Source: Diphasiastrum complanatum (Eukaryota; Streptophyta; Lycopodiopsida; Lycopodiales; Lycopodiaceae). From it: a stretch of DNA of 64,000 bases. The notes beneath the pieces are model-generated. The model saw nothing but the letters and a program-made list of their open reading frames with translations. It was not told the DNA's origin and made no database searches. The position numbers were made by a program, and so were the translations under genes. Of this stretch, positions 44,295 to 55,526 are shown in pieces (position 1 is the stretch's first letter; the number at the start of each line of letters is the position of its first letter). The stretch lies in the NCBI GenBank assembly GCA_029204225.1, contig CM055107.1, positions 50,349,227 through 50,413,226 on the forward strand, in the 5' to 3' direction.

Positions 44295-45243
44295 TGATGC
44301 ATGAATAAATCTTCTTCCAATTCTGCGTGCAAGAAAGCAGTCTTCTCATCCACAATATGGATTTTCAGATCATGAGCCACTGCATGTGCAAATAACAATC
44401 AAATTGATGTATGTTTGACTACCGGTGAGAAAGTATCAGTGTAGTCGATCCCATACTTCTGTAAAAAACCTTTAGCAACTAACCTTGCTTTATATATGAT
44501 GTTTTCACCATCAAGAATTGTTTTGATCTTATAGATCCACTTCCATTTGATTGGTTTTCTGCCATCAGGTATTGGTGCAAGTGTCCATACATTGTTCTTA
44601 TACATGGATGACATTTTGTCCTCCATTGCTTGAATCCAATGATCTTTATCTGGTCCATCAACAACTTACTCGAATGTTTGAGGTTCTTCTGAGAAACCAC
44701 AAAATTCGATGGCTATATCAAAAACATTCTGACCATACTTTTCTGGTAATTTTTGTTGTCTGTTATATCTTCTCACAGGTGGTTTCGAGTTTGATTCTGC
44801 ACATTTTGAGTTTGATTCTGCAGGTTTCAAGTTCAATTCTAATTCGACCTTTTCTGCTGGAATTCGAACTAGTGATTCAAGTCTGTCAAGTACTCGATCT
44901 TGACCTCCCTCTGAATCTGGTAGTTCTTTGCTTGTTTTACTTCTGTCGTCATTGGTAGCTCATAATAGTTTCTGAGAATTTCATAGCCGACTAGATCACT
45001 GTGTACTATGTATTTCGACTCATCAAATTTAACATCTCGAACAACTTGTATCTTGCCAGTTTTTTGGTTTGCAATTCTTCCCATAAATCTTTTGCATTTG
45101 AAATTGATGTAAGTTCCAGCATTATGTTGTCTTGCACTGAAGACGCAATAATTGCTATAGCTTTGTCATTTCTTGAACTCCATTCTCGAAGTTCTTTGCC
45201 AAGAGTAGCTACTGGCTTCTCCTTTATAGGTTCTACCTGTTAA
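44295..45243 (-). pseudogene. Copia E-type relic: gag piece, integrase C-terminus and RT start
   Basis: Minus strand. 45243-45065 is gag of the K/E type (KELREWSSRNDKAIAII, SSVQDNIMLELTSISNAKDLWEEL), close to the K gag at 62.45 kb. Near 45060 it passes into the integrase C-terminus (QKTGKIQVVRDVKFDESKYI, 45070-45000). The linker follows, then RT from [20 protein letters not shown] through [35 protein letters not shown] (44626-44399). After a frameshift it reads IHIVDEKTAFLHAELEEDLF, ending at 44295. The zinc knuckle, protease and integrase core are deleted. Confidence 0.8.
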
Positions 45244-45284
45244 AATTGAAAAACTATCCATATTGATTCCTTGGCTTGCTACAA

Positions 45285-45940
45285 ATGTTGTACCATGCAA
45301 GTGTGTAGCTCATAAATACAAAATGCTAAGTTTGGCCTACATAGAACTCGAGCTACATGGTTATGTACCATCTTGATTGATTATTACAACTTGCATTTAG
45401 TTTGTACATATAGAAATATCATGATTATGCTTGTAGAAACTCGTGGCAATTCACATGCATTAAATGTAAGTGATCCATAGTGACATGCAAGGCATGCACA
45501 AAGTGTAATGGACACATGCATGATGATTTGGACATTTCTAGTTAGAACTAGTACACTTGTAAAAAGTTGGTAGAATTTCATGCATGGCAAGTGACAAATG
45601 TCACATAGACTCTAGATGTCACTTTAGATGTCAGTTTGGAATGGATGGATGTGGTTCTACCTCAAGCTACCTCAAACTCCATAGATATGTGTAGCTTTCC
45701 ACACAATCAATGATGAAGAACCAAAGTATTGTAGATATCTCATGCCATTTTGGATCCAAACTATTTTGTTTGTTATCTCTCTAGCTTTCTCTCTCTAACT
45801 CGTGGTGAAGCTAATGCTAATACACTAAAATCTTGTACTTTTGTTCATTCTTTGATTCATTGCTATCATAATCTGATGCTTGGCATGCTAGATTGTGGAT
45901 AAGCCATTTCTTCTGAACTAGATCTTGCTAAATTTTATCA
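45285..45940 (+). repeat. Copia F 5' LTR
   Basis: Ends TTTTATCA at 45940 right before a PBS. Homologous to the fragment at 37.69-38.19 kb. The start is uncertain; TGTTGTACC at about 45286 is a candidate. Confidence 0.65.
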
Positions 45941-45953
45941 TGGTATCAGAGCC
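45941..45953 (+). promoter_or_regulatory. Primer-binding site of copia F (tRNA-Met)
   Basis: TGGTATCAGAGCC, perfect. A 745-bp leader (45954-46698) without recognisable coding sequence follows. Confidence 0.9.
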
Positions 45954-46698
45954 AAACTAAGCTTTGCATGCTAACATCTCTGATTGTACAAGAAACTGAG
46001 AGCTAAATCAAGCAAAAAGTAGTTTTGCACTTTTTCTCACCTTTCTCTGAAGTGTATTTGGATCAAATTGGACTGGAACTGAATGTTCAGACTTGAAAAG
46101 AAGTAGTATGGAATTCTGGAATTCCGCACGTGTGAAAATCAGAGATTTTCAGTCCTTTTGTTCTCCTTGCTTATGGATCCAAAGATAGCAGTGTTATAGC
46201 TTAATCAAAAGCTTATAATCTGTAATTTTTATAGAAATTGAAACCAAATCAATCTGATGTGTCTAGCAAGAGTTATAAGCTCTTAAAGAGGATAAGGATA
46301 GGTCCAAAATCCGAGTGACAGCATTTTGATTTGATTCAATCTTGCTTTGTTCTAAATCCATTGTTTTGAGCATCCTATACAAGAAACTGAAGATCAAGAC
46401 TGAGTTTGAAGTAATGAACACTTTTGAGCCTTCTGAGAGTCAATTGTGTTTTCTTTTGAATCATTTCACACGTGCCAAAAGTAGGATTCAAACTAGCCAA
46501 AGTGTCTCAATCCACTTTGTGTGTCTGATCTAGATAACTTGTTTTGTGAGAGTCATCTCAAATACAGTTGCAAGTGTTTCACATAGGAAGGTAGCACATC
46601 CTTTAAAATACCTATAGTGAAAGAGAGTAGCAACTTTAACTCTAATTGGAACAAGCTCAAACATATCTCAGTCCAATAACTAAGAAGTCTTCATTAAA

Positions 46699-48258
46699 AT
46701 GGCATCTCGGGGAGGATATCTTCTAGAAGCCAGTGAAAGACTAAATACTTCTAATTACTCAATTTGGAAGTTCCAAATGGAGTCTATCTTGATACTCCAG
46801 GACGTTATGGATATTGTGCTTGGTGTTGAGGAGGAGCCTCAAGCACAGGCTGAAATTCTTAAGTACAAGAAAAGAGCTAGAATGGCTCTACATTTCATTA
46901 AGATGAATGTATCTAATGAAATTTTGAGAGAGATAGGATCTTGCACTACAGCCAAAGAAGTTTGGGATGCACTAAAGTCTATCTATGAAGCAAAGAATAC
47001 TTCTAGAATACTCACTCTTAGGAATCAAATTTTTCAAAGTTTCCAAAAAAGTGAAGAGAGTGCATCCAACTATGTTCTGAGAGTTAAAGATTTACATAGA
47101 GAGCTTTCCTGTGTTGGTGTTACCATTAACCAAGATGAGCTAGTTCAAGTCATACTGAATGGCTTGAAAGATGATTATGATAATATTGTTTAGTCTTTTT
47201 CTATTAAAGAGGAGTTGCCTAATCTAGAAACTCTCCAAGGAATTCTTATTTCTGAAGAAGCTAGACAAAGCTATAAACTCTCCAAGATGAACAAACTCGA
47301 GCATGGTGGAAGTGACAAAGCCCTCTTTGTCAAAGGCAAGCCAAAAGGAAGGAGTAAGAATTAGTTCTCTCAAACATCCAACAAAGACAAAGCCAAAGAT
47401 CGAGACAAAGATGGTGAAGAGGATGATACATCTCATCCTTCTAACTCAAAGACCAAGAAGAAGAAAGTGAAGTGTTTCTTCTGTGGCAAGAAGGGGCACT
47501 ATGCCTCTAATTGCTTCAAGAAGAAAAACCAACTCAAGCAAGCTAATCTCTCCAAAGAGATTGAAGAAGATTATGTTCAAGTGATGGAGAAGGATCACTT
47601 ATGGTGTCCAGTTTTTCTTCATCACTTTCAAGAAAGATGGAGCTTGGTACATAGATAGTAGAGCCTCTTCACATATGTGTTGTTCAAAGGAGTCATTTGA
47701 CTCAATCTTACCTTTCAAAGGACTCAAGAGATCTATTTACACAACTAATGATCATGAGTGTCCAATAGAAGGAATTGGCAACATTCCATTGAAACTTGCT
47801 TCTTAAAAAATTCTTGCACTTTCTAATGTTCTTTTCATTCCAAAACTTGTAGAGAACTTAATTAGTGTGGGAAAGTTGCTTGATAATGGTTGTGATGTAA
47901 AGTACAACTCCAATACTTGTTTTATCAAGAGAAAAGATGAGATCCTTGCTGATGGAACTAGATGTGGTGGAATTTTTAAGTTGAATTTTTATGAGAATGC
48001 AAACCTTTGTGAAGTTGCTTTGTTATCTAAGGAGGAGCTGTGGCATAGAAGGTTGGGTCATCCTAACTTTAAATCTATGTCATCTATGGTTAAGAAGATG
48101 AAGGCTATTGGCCTTCCAAAATCTCTTTCTAAAGATTTCAAGCCTTGTGAGGCTTGTGCCATTGGAAAGTCACACAGAAAGCCATATCAGAAGTCTTTTA
48201 TAAAGATTACTCATCTTTTGGAGCTTATACACTCAGATGTACATTTTTCCTCTTCTAA
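46699..48258 (+). pseudogene. Copia F gag, protease and integrase N-terminus
   Basis: ATG at 46699 (MASRGGYLLEASERL, NYSIWKFQMES). Gag is open to a TAG at 47191, at exactly the codon where copia A also has TAG and copia B has CAA. It continues SFSIKEELPNLETLQGIL, then a zinc knuckle CFFCGKKGHYASNC (47473-47514). A frameshift near 47640 leads to protease as AWYIDSRASSH (DSR in place of DSG). Pre-integrase PIEGIGNIPLK and PKLVENLISVGKLLDNG follow, and integrase zinc residues in LWHRRLGHPNFKSM and CEACAIGKSHRKPY. It stops at IHSDVHFSSSK, about 48258, where minus-strand copia H begins. The remainder of F is absent. Confidence 0.88.
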
Positions 48259-50424
48259 AAGTACTTGTCTCTTGAGGTTGAGTAGTAGTATCTTGATATG
48301 TATCCTCATGTTCATCACTCGGAAGGTGAATGAATGGATCATCATCAGGTGGTATCCTCATTATACCATTTTTCCCACTGGATGTGTCTATCTTCTCAGC
48401 ATCCTCGTCTTCATACATCTTGGATTCATCAAAGATAACATCACAGCTTATATGGATTTTGTTTTCCACTAGATCAAAACATCTATAGCCCTTCACACGA
48501 TCATCATATCCTAGGAATATGCACTTGATAGCTTTTACATCAAGTTTACGTCTCTCTTCCTTAGGAATGTGTACAAAGGCCTTACATCCAAAGATTTGCA
48601 AGTGGTTCACCTTTGGCTTCTTCTTCGTGAATGCTTCCTCAGGTGTTATCTTTGGTATGGCAATGGTAGGACTTCTATTTTGAAGATAGACTGCCATGCT
48701 ACACGCTTCTGACCAAAAATCTTTTGGTAGTTTCATCTCAGCTAGCATAGATATGGCACTTTCCACAATCGTACGATTCTTGCGTTCAGCTACACCATTG
48801 AGAGCAGGAGTATGAGCTTGCGTAAATTGTCTTTTAATCCCACATTGATCACAAAGATCATTGAAGTCATTAGACTTGTACTCACCTCCACTATCTGATC
48901 TTAGGACTTTGATCTTCCTACCTGTCTGATTTTTGACCAATGCTTTGAAGCTCTTGAAGTTATCAAATGCATTTGATTTCTTCTTCAAGAAGTAGATCGA
49001 CATCTTACGTGACATATCATCAATAAAGGTCATGAAATAGAAGGCTTTATCCACAGACATGGTCCTCATAGGCCCGCACAAATCTGTGTGGATTAAATCC
49101 AGGATGTTCTTTGCTCTGGCAACACCCTCTTTATTGAACTTCTCTCGATGTTGCTTCCCATATATACAAGATTCGCACATCGATTTCATGTGATCTTCTA
49201 TGGTAGGCAATCCTGTTACCATCTCCAATTTTCTCATCAAACTGAGGCTTTCCAAGTTTAAGTGACCAAGCCTCTTATGCCACAACTCAATTTGCAATGG
49301 AATGGACGATACAAGTTCGTGTTGCCCCTTAATTGTAGCATTCAACTTGTACAATTTTGTATTAGGCTCTCTTACTCCATCCGCAATAACTTTGAACTTT
49401 TGGTTCACATCCTTCACAAAGCAACGATCATGGGCAAATTCCACTTTCAACTTTTGATCAGTAATCTAACTACTGAACCAATTCTTGTTACCTGTCATGT
49501 GTCTTGTGGCTCCCGAGTCAATATACCATGCTTGATCATCTTGATTAGATGACAATGCAGATATGGAGATGCTAGAGTCTTCAATCTCACCCTCATTGAC
49601 AAGGTTACTGCTTGTTTTGGTTTTCCCTTGCCCAGTTCCGCCAGGAATTTGCGACATTCACTCTTCCAATGGCCCTCTTTACCACAATGGAAGCACTTGC
49701 CTTTCTTCTTAGGTTTATTGGAAGATCCCTCGTCCTCCTAAGACTTGGCAAATTGCTGCTTAGACTTCTTCTTGCCCTTGACCTTGCCCTATTTTTGGCG
49801 TGTCGCAAGTGCCTGATCGTCAGTATTTTGACGTCTAGCTTTCACCATTTCTCGCTGTTGCTCTTCCTGCATCAAGATTCCTGTGAGCTCGTCAAAGGTT
49901 GGCAATCTTTCTCTTGATGCTATTCCGCTCACAAATATCTGATAGGATTCTGTAATGCCGCACAATGCATTGTGCACCAGCTCCACATCACGTATGCGCT
50001 CACCAATAGAATGTAGTTCATCTCTCATTGTTTTGATTCTGGTCATGTACGTCTGAATGTGCTCTCCTAGCTCCATGCGGGCACTATTCAACTTTGACGT
50101 CAAAGACATGATTCTTGACGGATTTGACGTATCGAACTGTTCCTTTAGAACATCCCATGCCTGTCTGGGTGTAACAACATCACAAATGTGGGTAGTGATG
50201 TGATCCTTCACTGACAAGTTAATGAAGGTCAAAGCTTTCCTCATCTTTTTGTCAAACACTTTGATATCTGCTTCATTTGGTGGCCTTCTCTCATCACCTG
50301 TGATGACTTCCCACACGTCTTTCTCCATTAGTATGTTTTTCATTTTGAATTTCCACACTGCATAGTTAGAAATCTCGTCCAATTTGCTACTTTCACTCAA
50401 AATGGACTCTCCCATGTTTGCCAT
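48259..50424 (-). pseudogene. Copia H1 gag, protease and integrase (5' half of element H1)
   Basis: Minus strand. Gag starts at ATG 50424 (MANMGESILSESS); an in-frame ATG 33 bp upstream is less likely because the H2 copy lacks it. Gag runs through TPRQAWDVLKEQFDTSN and ASRERLPTFDELTG to a TAG at 49791-49789, then another TAG at 49740-49738 (CAG in H2). The zinc knuckle CFHCGKEGHWKSEC is near 49690-49650. Protease is AWYIDSGATRHMTGNKNW (49540). Integrase (49450 onward) has LWHKRLGHLNLESL...CESC, IHTDLCGPM, FIDDMSRKMSIYFLKKKS, VLRSDSGGEYKS and TPALNGVAERKNRT, all key residues present, then KPKVNHLQIFGCKAFVH, IFLGYDDRVKGYRCFD and VIFDESKMYEDEDAE to TTQPQE. It ends at the 48258/48259 junction. 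The integrase frame of about 400 codons is unbroken. Confidence 0.92.
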
Positions 50425-51547
50425 CGCAAAGTGGAATGGTGAAATCACTTCTGGCATACTCCAAACACTTTCTCCTCTGGAATCACTCTGTTTTTCTGTA
50501 CCGTACTTGTAGGTACAGTTTGGGTGCCCTTCGTTTGGAGGTTATAGCTTTTGTTTGGGTTGAAACGGGCAAAGGACCCAAAAATAGGGACTTTTCTAGT
50601 TTTTGAACTGTTTCTTCACCTTGAAGAAACTTCACTCTTCACTTGTGAAGGGACCCAACTCCAATTTCAGTATGAAAATTTTTAATGAAGTTGGAGGCCA
50701 AAATACACTTCACTTCTTCAGGGCCCTCTTCAACAACCCTTCAGACTCCATCCAATGGTTGAATCTGATCCAACTGTGGATATCCCTTACGGGTAGCACA
50801 ATCTGAGCCATCGATCTTGTAACTTCTCTATCCAACGGATCTGAGCACTTCTGTGCACCAATAGAGAGTCTTGTAGATGCTGTCCACTTCGAAACACTAT
50901 GGTTTCACTTTGGTTGCACGCGCGAACAGTCTGCGACCTCCCTATCTACGGCCGCGCCTCCCCACACTCATTTTTGCTTGATCTAACTCGCCTATGGGTC
51001 GATTTGAACACGATCTGAGGCCTGGAGTAGGGTTGCCCTACTGATCCCAAGTTTGTAGAGTGTTCACTTGAGAAATTTTGTGGAGAAACGGTGATTTTAG
51101 CTCAACTTGACAAAGTGGCTTTTTTCACCTTTCACCGCAAATCTGCTAGGTTAACTGTCTGGAGACAAATCTCTGACATAAACCTCAGAATCTCTTCGTG
51201 GCTGGTTGACAATGTGATTAGCTTCCAATCTGTCCTTACGACATCCAAAACGGTGCACAAACAGTGAAGAAATCACCAGTTATGTATAAAAAAACCGTAA
51301 CCCCAAACCCGGTTTCAATTTTCAGCTGGCTTCAAAATTGTCAATTTTTCACCAAATTTTTCCCTGTCTGATGCTATGCACAGGCTAATAATCCCTCTGC
51401 TGAGCTTAGCAAGCCTCTATAAACTAGAAACCGTGCACTAGTGCTTCTCTTTCCATCTTCAACCCACCGTAAACCCTGAACTCTCAGAAGACAGTTCTCC
51501 CTAAGCTTTCTTCGACAACGATGCTGTATTGTGTACACTCCCTGTAT
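50425..51547 (-). other. Copia H1 5' leader
   Basis: Non-coding on both strands apart from chance frames. Shares several blocks with the H2 leader at 22.3-22.8 kb. G+C-richer than the coding part in places (50.88-51.0 kb). Confidence 0.65.
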
Positions 51548-51560
51548 GGCTCTGATACCA
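51548..51560 (-). promoter_or_regulatory. Primer-binding site of copia H1 (tRNA-Met)
   Basis: Minus strand TGGTATCAGAGCC, perfect, one or two bases after the LTR end (AAATTCTAA, then GT). Confidence 0.9.
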
Positions 51561-51561
51561 A

Positions 51562-51830
51562 CTTAGAATTTGCTTTGCACAAGAACACAGATCATGCTAC
51601 ACAGTAACACAGACAGAAAACACTCTCCACAGCAAGCTCACATAGCAACTGTATTTCTCAAAATGAAATTACACTGTACATATAGTTGTTCACTCTGGCA
51701 ACCCATGCATGACCCAGGCTGCCGTTGGTGGGACGCGTGTCCCGTCGACTTGCCTCGTGGCAAGGCCAATTGATCCTTATCCACACCCACAGTACAGTAA
51801 CACAATGATTCTACTTTAATTCTAACTCTA
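51562..51830 (-). repeat. Copia H 5' LTR of element H1
   Basis: On the minus strand AGAGTTAGAATTAAAG to GCAAATTCTAA, about 268 bp, lacking TG/CA ends. TTAGAATT near the start and AATTCTAA at the end are inverted. AAGAC (51831-51835) flanks it, matching GTCTT beside the 3' LTR at 43.76 kb on the opposite strand. Confidence 0.8.
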
Positions 51831-52656
51831 AGACCTGGTTCTTTCAATCAAGTTTGAATCAAGATTCAACCTTGTCTAGTTTGAGTCTAAAGATAGACTA
51901 AGTTGAAGTGGGCCAGTCACCCTGTTTCATTACAAATCAAATCCAGCAGTTTCTTAGGATTCCCTTGTCAAGTTAGGAGTAGAGTTCCCAAGCTTAGTGT
52001 AATTTTCTTGGTAGATGTGGTCATAGTTCTTAGCTACTAGTTCTTCCATGAAATTTCTCAAACTTGGAAGAATCTATCATTGGAGCTAATCCCAGTACTT
52101 TGAAAGACCTGGAACCGACTACATTAATGGTCTAATCTTGTTGTCTTTCCTTTCATTTCAAGGACATTTTTGTTCCCATTCCTTGTTCATGTTCCCATGC
52201 TCGTTATCATATTGTGGAATCAAAATAGCTGTCCACGGATGTTGAATCGACACAAAGCTAAGAGATTCTTGGGTGGTTTCCTTTGCCTCAATCAAGCTAA
52301 GTAACTATTTATTCCTTTTAATTTTTTTGCAAGTCAATCATAGTCTGTGGTTGGTGTCTGAGCTAGTCCAACAAATTCTCAATGAGTTTTGACAAGTGCA
52401 TGTAGTGCAAGATTCTGACAAGGCCATGCATGATCCAAGACCTGATTTTTTCAATCAAGTTTGAATCCAAATTCAGCCTTGTCCAGTTTGAGTTCAAAGA
52501 TAGTTGAAGTGGGCCAATCACCCTATCTCACTACAGATCAAATCCATTAGTTTCTTAAGATTCCCAAGTCAAGTTAGGAGTAGAGTTCCTAGACTTTGTG
52601 AAATTTTCTTAGTACACGTACTCATTGTTCTTAGCTACTAGTTCATCCATGAAACA
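51831..52656. repeat. 603-bp tandem repeat X, unit 1 and part of unit 2
   Basis: Unit 1 (51831-52433) starts AAGACCTGGTTCTTTCAATC. Unit 2 starts AAGACCTGATTTTTTCAATC at 52434 and matches for about 220 bp (CAGTTTGAGT, GAAGTGGGCCA, AAGTCAAGTTAGGAGTAGAG, TTCTTAGCTACTAGTTC) before ending near 52656. Identity by eye is near 85 percent. No coding frame is conserved. Confidence 0.8.
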
Positions 52657-52854
52657 TTAGAAGCCGAAGAATTCACTCGCAAACCTAACAAGGTAGAGCT
52701 TTGTGTCTTGGAATAAAGCAGGAAAGAATAAGTTACTTCCAATGAAAAATAGAGCTAATAGTTCCAATACATGATGAAGTGAGAATATGTAATAACGTAC
52801 CAACATGCATGTATTGTTTACAATAGGCCCAAAATTTTTAACTTGGCACATAGC
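52657..52854. other. Short unassigned stretch
   Basis: No feature recognised between repeat X and the G+C-rich LTR-like region. Confidence 0.3.
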
Positions 52855-53475
52855 TGAGGGTCGTATCCCGGGACGCCAGCGGTATGCCGTCGGGACCATT
52901 CGGTCCGTGGCGCCAGCGGTATGCTGTCGGGACCATTTGGTCCAGGAACTGGTTGTTTCCATATCTGTCGCGGCTTGTGGTTCTGAGTATTCCTTGCATG
53001 AACGTGAATGGGTTAAGCTCTTGGGGAACGAGCTCTAACCTGTCGGCTGAGTTGGATGGCTTGCTTGGGTGGATGTTACCTGTTTATGGCTGTCCAGTCT
53101 GGCGTGGCGCCAGGTTGGCTTCCAGCGCTCGTGACGAAGCTTTCAGTTGGTTAAGTCTGATGTAAGTCAGACCGCTTGCTTGGAATGGATGTTACTCGTC
53201 TGTAACGAAGCTTCGAGTTGGTTAAGTTTGATGTATGTCGGGCGGCTTGCTTGGAGGGAAGTCACCCACGTCGGGACCCCCGATCTGGCATGGCGCCAGG
53301 TTGGATCTCAATGTTGGTTTTCGGAACTTCAAGTTGGTTAAGTCTGATCGTTGTTGGCGAGTTGGCTGCTTGTATGTCAAGTGGGTTTGGATGGAAAGAG
53401 TTGAAGGCTGGGAAGCTAAGTCGTGGTTCCCGGCTCCCTTTGGGATGCCTGCGCTACACCCTCCTAGCCCAACTA
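52855..53475 (+). repeat. Gypsy-type LTR fragment, G+C-rich, with internal short repeats
   Basis: Contains two GCGCCAGCGGTATGC.GTCGGGACCATT.GGTC copies (52871 and 52911) and three spaced TTC(A/G)AGTTGGTTAAGTXTGAT words (53.13-53.35 kb). It ends with CTCCCTTTGGGATGCCTGCGC, resembling the end of the LTR at 61.2 kb (CACCCTTTGAGGCGCCGGCGC). It is probably a diverged relative of that gypsy LTR. Termini not found. Confidence 0.4.
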
Positions 53476-53815
53476 GGCTTGTACTCCCAATCAACCAATC
53501 GAAATGACAAAGGAGGCATTGCATTTCCTAGAACAAATATGATTGTAGACAACAATAGTGAATCGCATGGGGTAGGAGAAATGTTCAAGGCTGTAGAATC
53601 AAAACCTACATTACTACCTCAGAATCTAGATGAATATCAAAACCTTCAGAGTCATGGTCATCAAGGAAATTCAAATAGCATCTTGTACCTTCCTACCTTG
53701 AGTATAATCATTTTGATGATTTAGAAAAGAACATGGGAAGACAAACCAGTGCATATGATAGAATGGAACCAGATGACAAGTACTTTGACAACAAGATCGA
53801 TAATGGGTAGTAGAT
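53476..53815 (+). pseudogene. Unrecognised short coding-like stretch
   Basis: Plus-strand frames read FPRTNMIVDNNSESHGVGEM, then after a shift LEYNHFDDLEKNMGRQ and RMEPDDKYFDNKIDNG. The acidic, non-repetitive composition suggests former coding DNA, possibly gypsy linker, but no family motif is visible. Confidence 0.25.
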
Positions 53816-54470
53816 GATTATGAAACCATCCATTCTTACCCTTGGATTCCACTAAGGGGGTAAGAGACTGTAGATTTAATTTAAGTTCTATTTTTGTCTA
53901 TTTATTCATAGTTTTGTTGATAGATTATTTTGCTATTCATTCTATATATCGATTGAAAAAAAAAAGATCATTGTATGGATGGTTTTCTTGTCTTTTGTAT
54001 AATAGGTAAGTATGGTTGTGCAAGGCAAGTGTTTAGATGATTTTCCTTATGAGCAAGGATACGTCAACTACTCACCATTATCTGAGCATCATATTAGACA
54101 CGATTTGATTGATTCATCTGCTGCAAGTCTGAACGATGGCATTCATCTCTACCTGCATTATGCATGAACTTAGAAAGATGGGCATTACCCTTGCATTGTT
54201 ACCAGGGCATAACTGTTTGAATAGGAGCATGAGGGGAGATATGAAAAAATGAGAGAACTAAATGATATAAGTGAGTAGGAGATTGTTGTGTATATATGTG
54301 TATGAAAAAAATTTGTATTTGAAAAAAAAAAAAAAAAAGAGAGAAAGAGGGCATATCCTCTATGTTGTCTGAAAAGGAGCATAATTGTATGATTTAGGAG
54401 TTTGAGATTGAAAAAAAAAAAAAGATGAAAATGAGGGTCGGGGAAAAACTATGTCTATTGTGAGCATGAT

Positions 54471-54504
<34 letters not shown>

Positions 54505-55121
54505 ATAAATATATATATATATATCTGATTCAGTCTTTCAAAAAAAAAAAAAAAGGGGGAAAAAGAGGGCGAAAGAAATTTAAAAAAAACAAAAAAAGTT
54601 AGCATCGGAGAAGTTTCATTGATTAAATCAATCATGAGTCACTGAAGTGAGTGAGGGATATAAATTCTTGAGAAAAGGTGAGACAATAGAACTATTGCAT
54701 CCACTTGAGGTTTGAGTACACATCTAGACACGTTCTGATATCAAATGCATCCATCGATTATCATTTTGTAGAAAGAAATTGCATTCTCATATCCCCAAAG
54801 TGCATGGATCCCAGATGGGCATATAGTGAAATTTGATGGGAGTGGGAGCATAAGTCATTCTAGGTGCAGGGGATGGGTGTGATGCATGTACTACCAAGAT
54901 CTATTGCTATCTAATTTTAGGGCTTAATTGATGGGCCTGGATGCTATTGCTGAGAACTAGACTCCATACCCAATGGATGAGGCAATTACGAACCAGTACC
55001 ATGAACTTCACCATGAGCAGTTAGCATTATACATTATTGTGTACTGAGCCTATTCACCACAAAAATAAGTTCTCTTGCGTCCGTTATGTGGGGACCACAT
55101 CCCCAGTAGAGGTCGCCACAA
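53816..55121. other. A+T-rich region with poly-A runs and an (ACAT)n array
   Basis: Poly-A runs at about 54321-54338, 54411-54424 and 54540-54554, an ACAT repeat at about 54471-54496 and an AT run to 54522. No gene seen. Confidence 0.6.
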
Positions 55122-55300
55122 TGTTAGCCGATTTTTTGACATGATAAATCGAGCTAAACTAGAAAAGAAATGACATGTTATTTTGGCAAAATTTTTGGCC
55201 ATTATAGCCATAGTGGAATGGGTCCCAGTCCGCCCAAAATGGACTACCGAGAGGTTTGATATATAAGAGCGAATGCCACTCAGTTTTCAATGGAGTTTAG
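55122..55300 (+). repeat. Candidate LTR start with TATA box
   Basis: TGTTAGCCGATT at 55122 follows GGGGACCACATCCCCAGTAGAGG, which resembles the purine-rich end of some gypsy elements. TATATAAG lies at 55260-55267. The 3' boundary is not identifiable. Confidence 0.3.
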
Positions 55301-55526
55301 TTTATGGTGCGATCATCTGAAGAGACCATTGTTTCGGTACCTACATGAGCATGATTGCGTTGAGCAGCACCTATCAGGTCTGAGCAGCCAGCCACCTTTG
55401 ACCAATATACGCTTCTTTATGGTGCGATCATCTGAAGAGACCATTGTTTCAGTACCTACATGAGCATGATTGCGTTGAGCAGCACCTATCAGGTCTGAGC
55501 AGCCACCTTTGACCAATATACGCTTC
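55301..55526. repeat. Tandem duplication, 115 + 111 bp
   Basis: TTTATGGTGCGATCATCTGA begins both units (55301 and 55416), and both end in ACCAATATACGCTTC. They differ by one G/A change (CGGTACC vs CAGTACC) and a 4-bp GCCA difference, so the duplication is recent. Confidence 0.95.
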
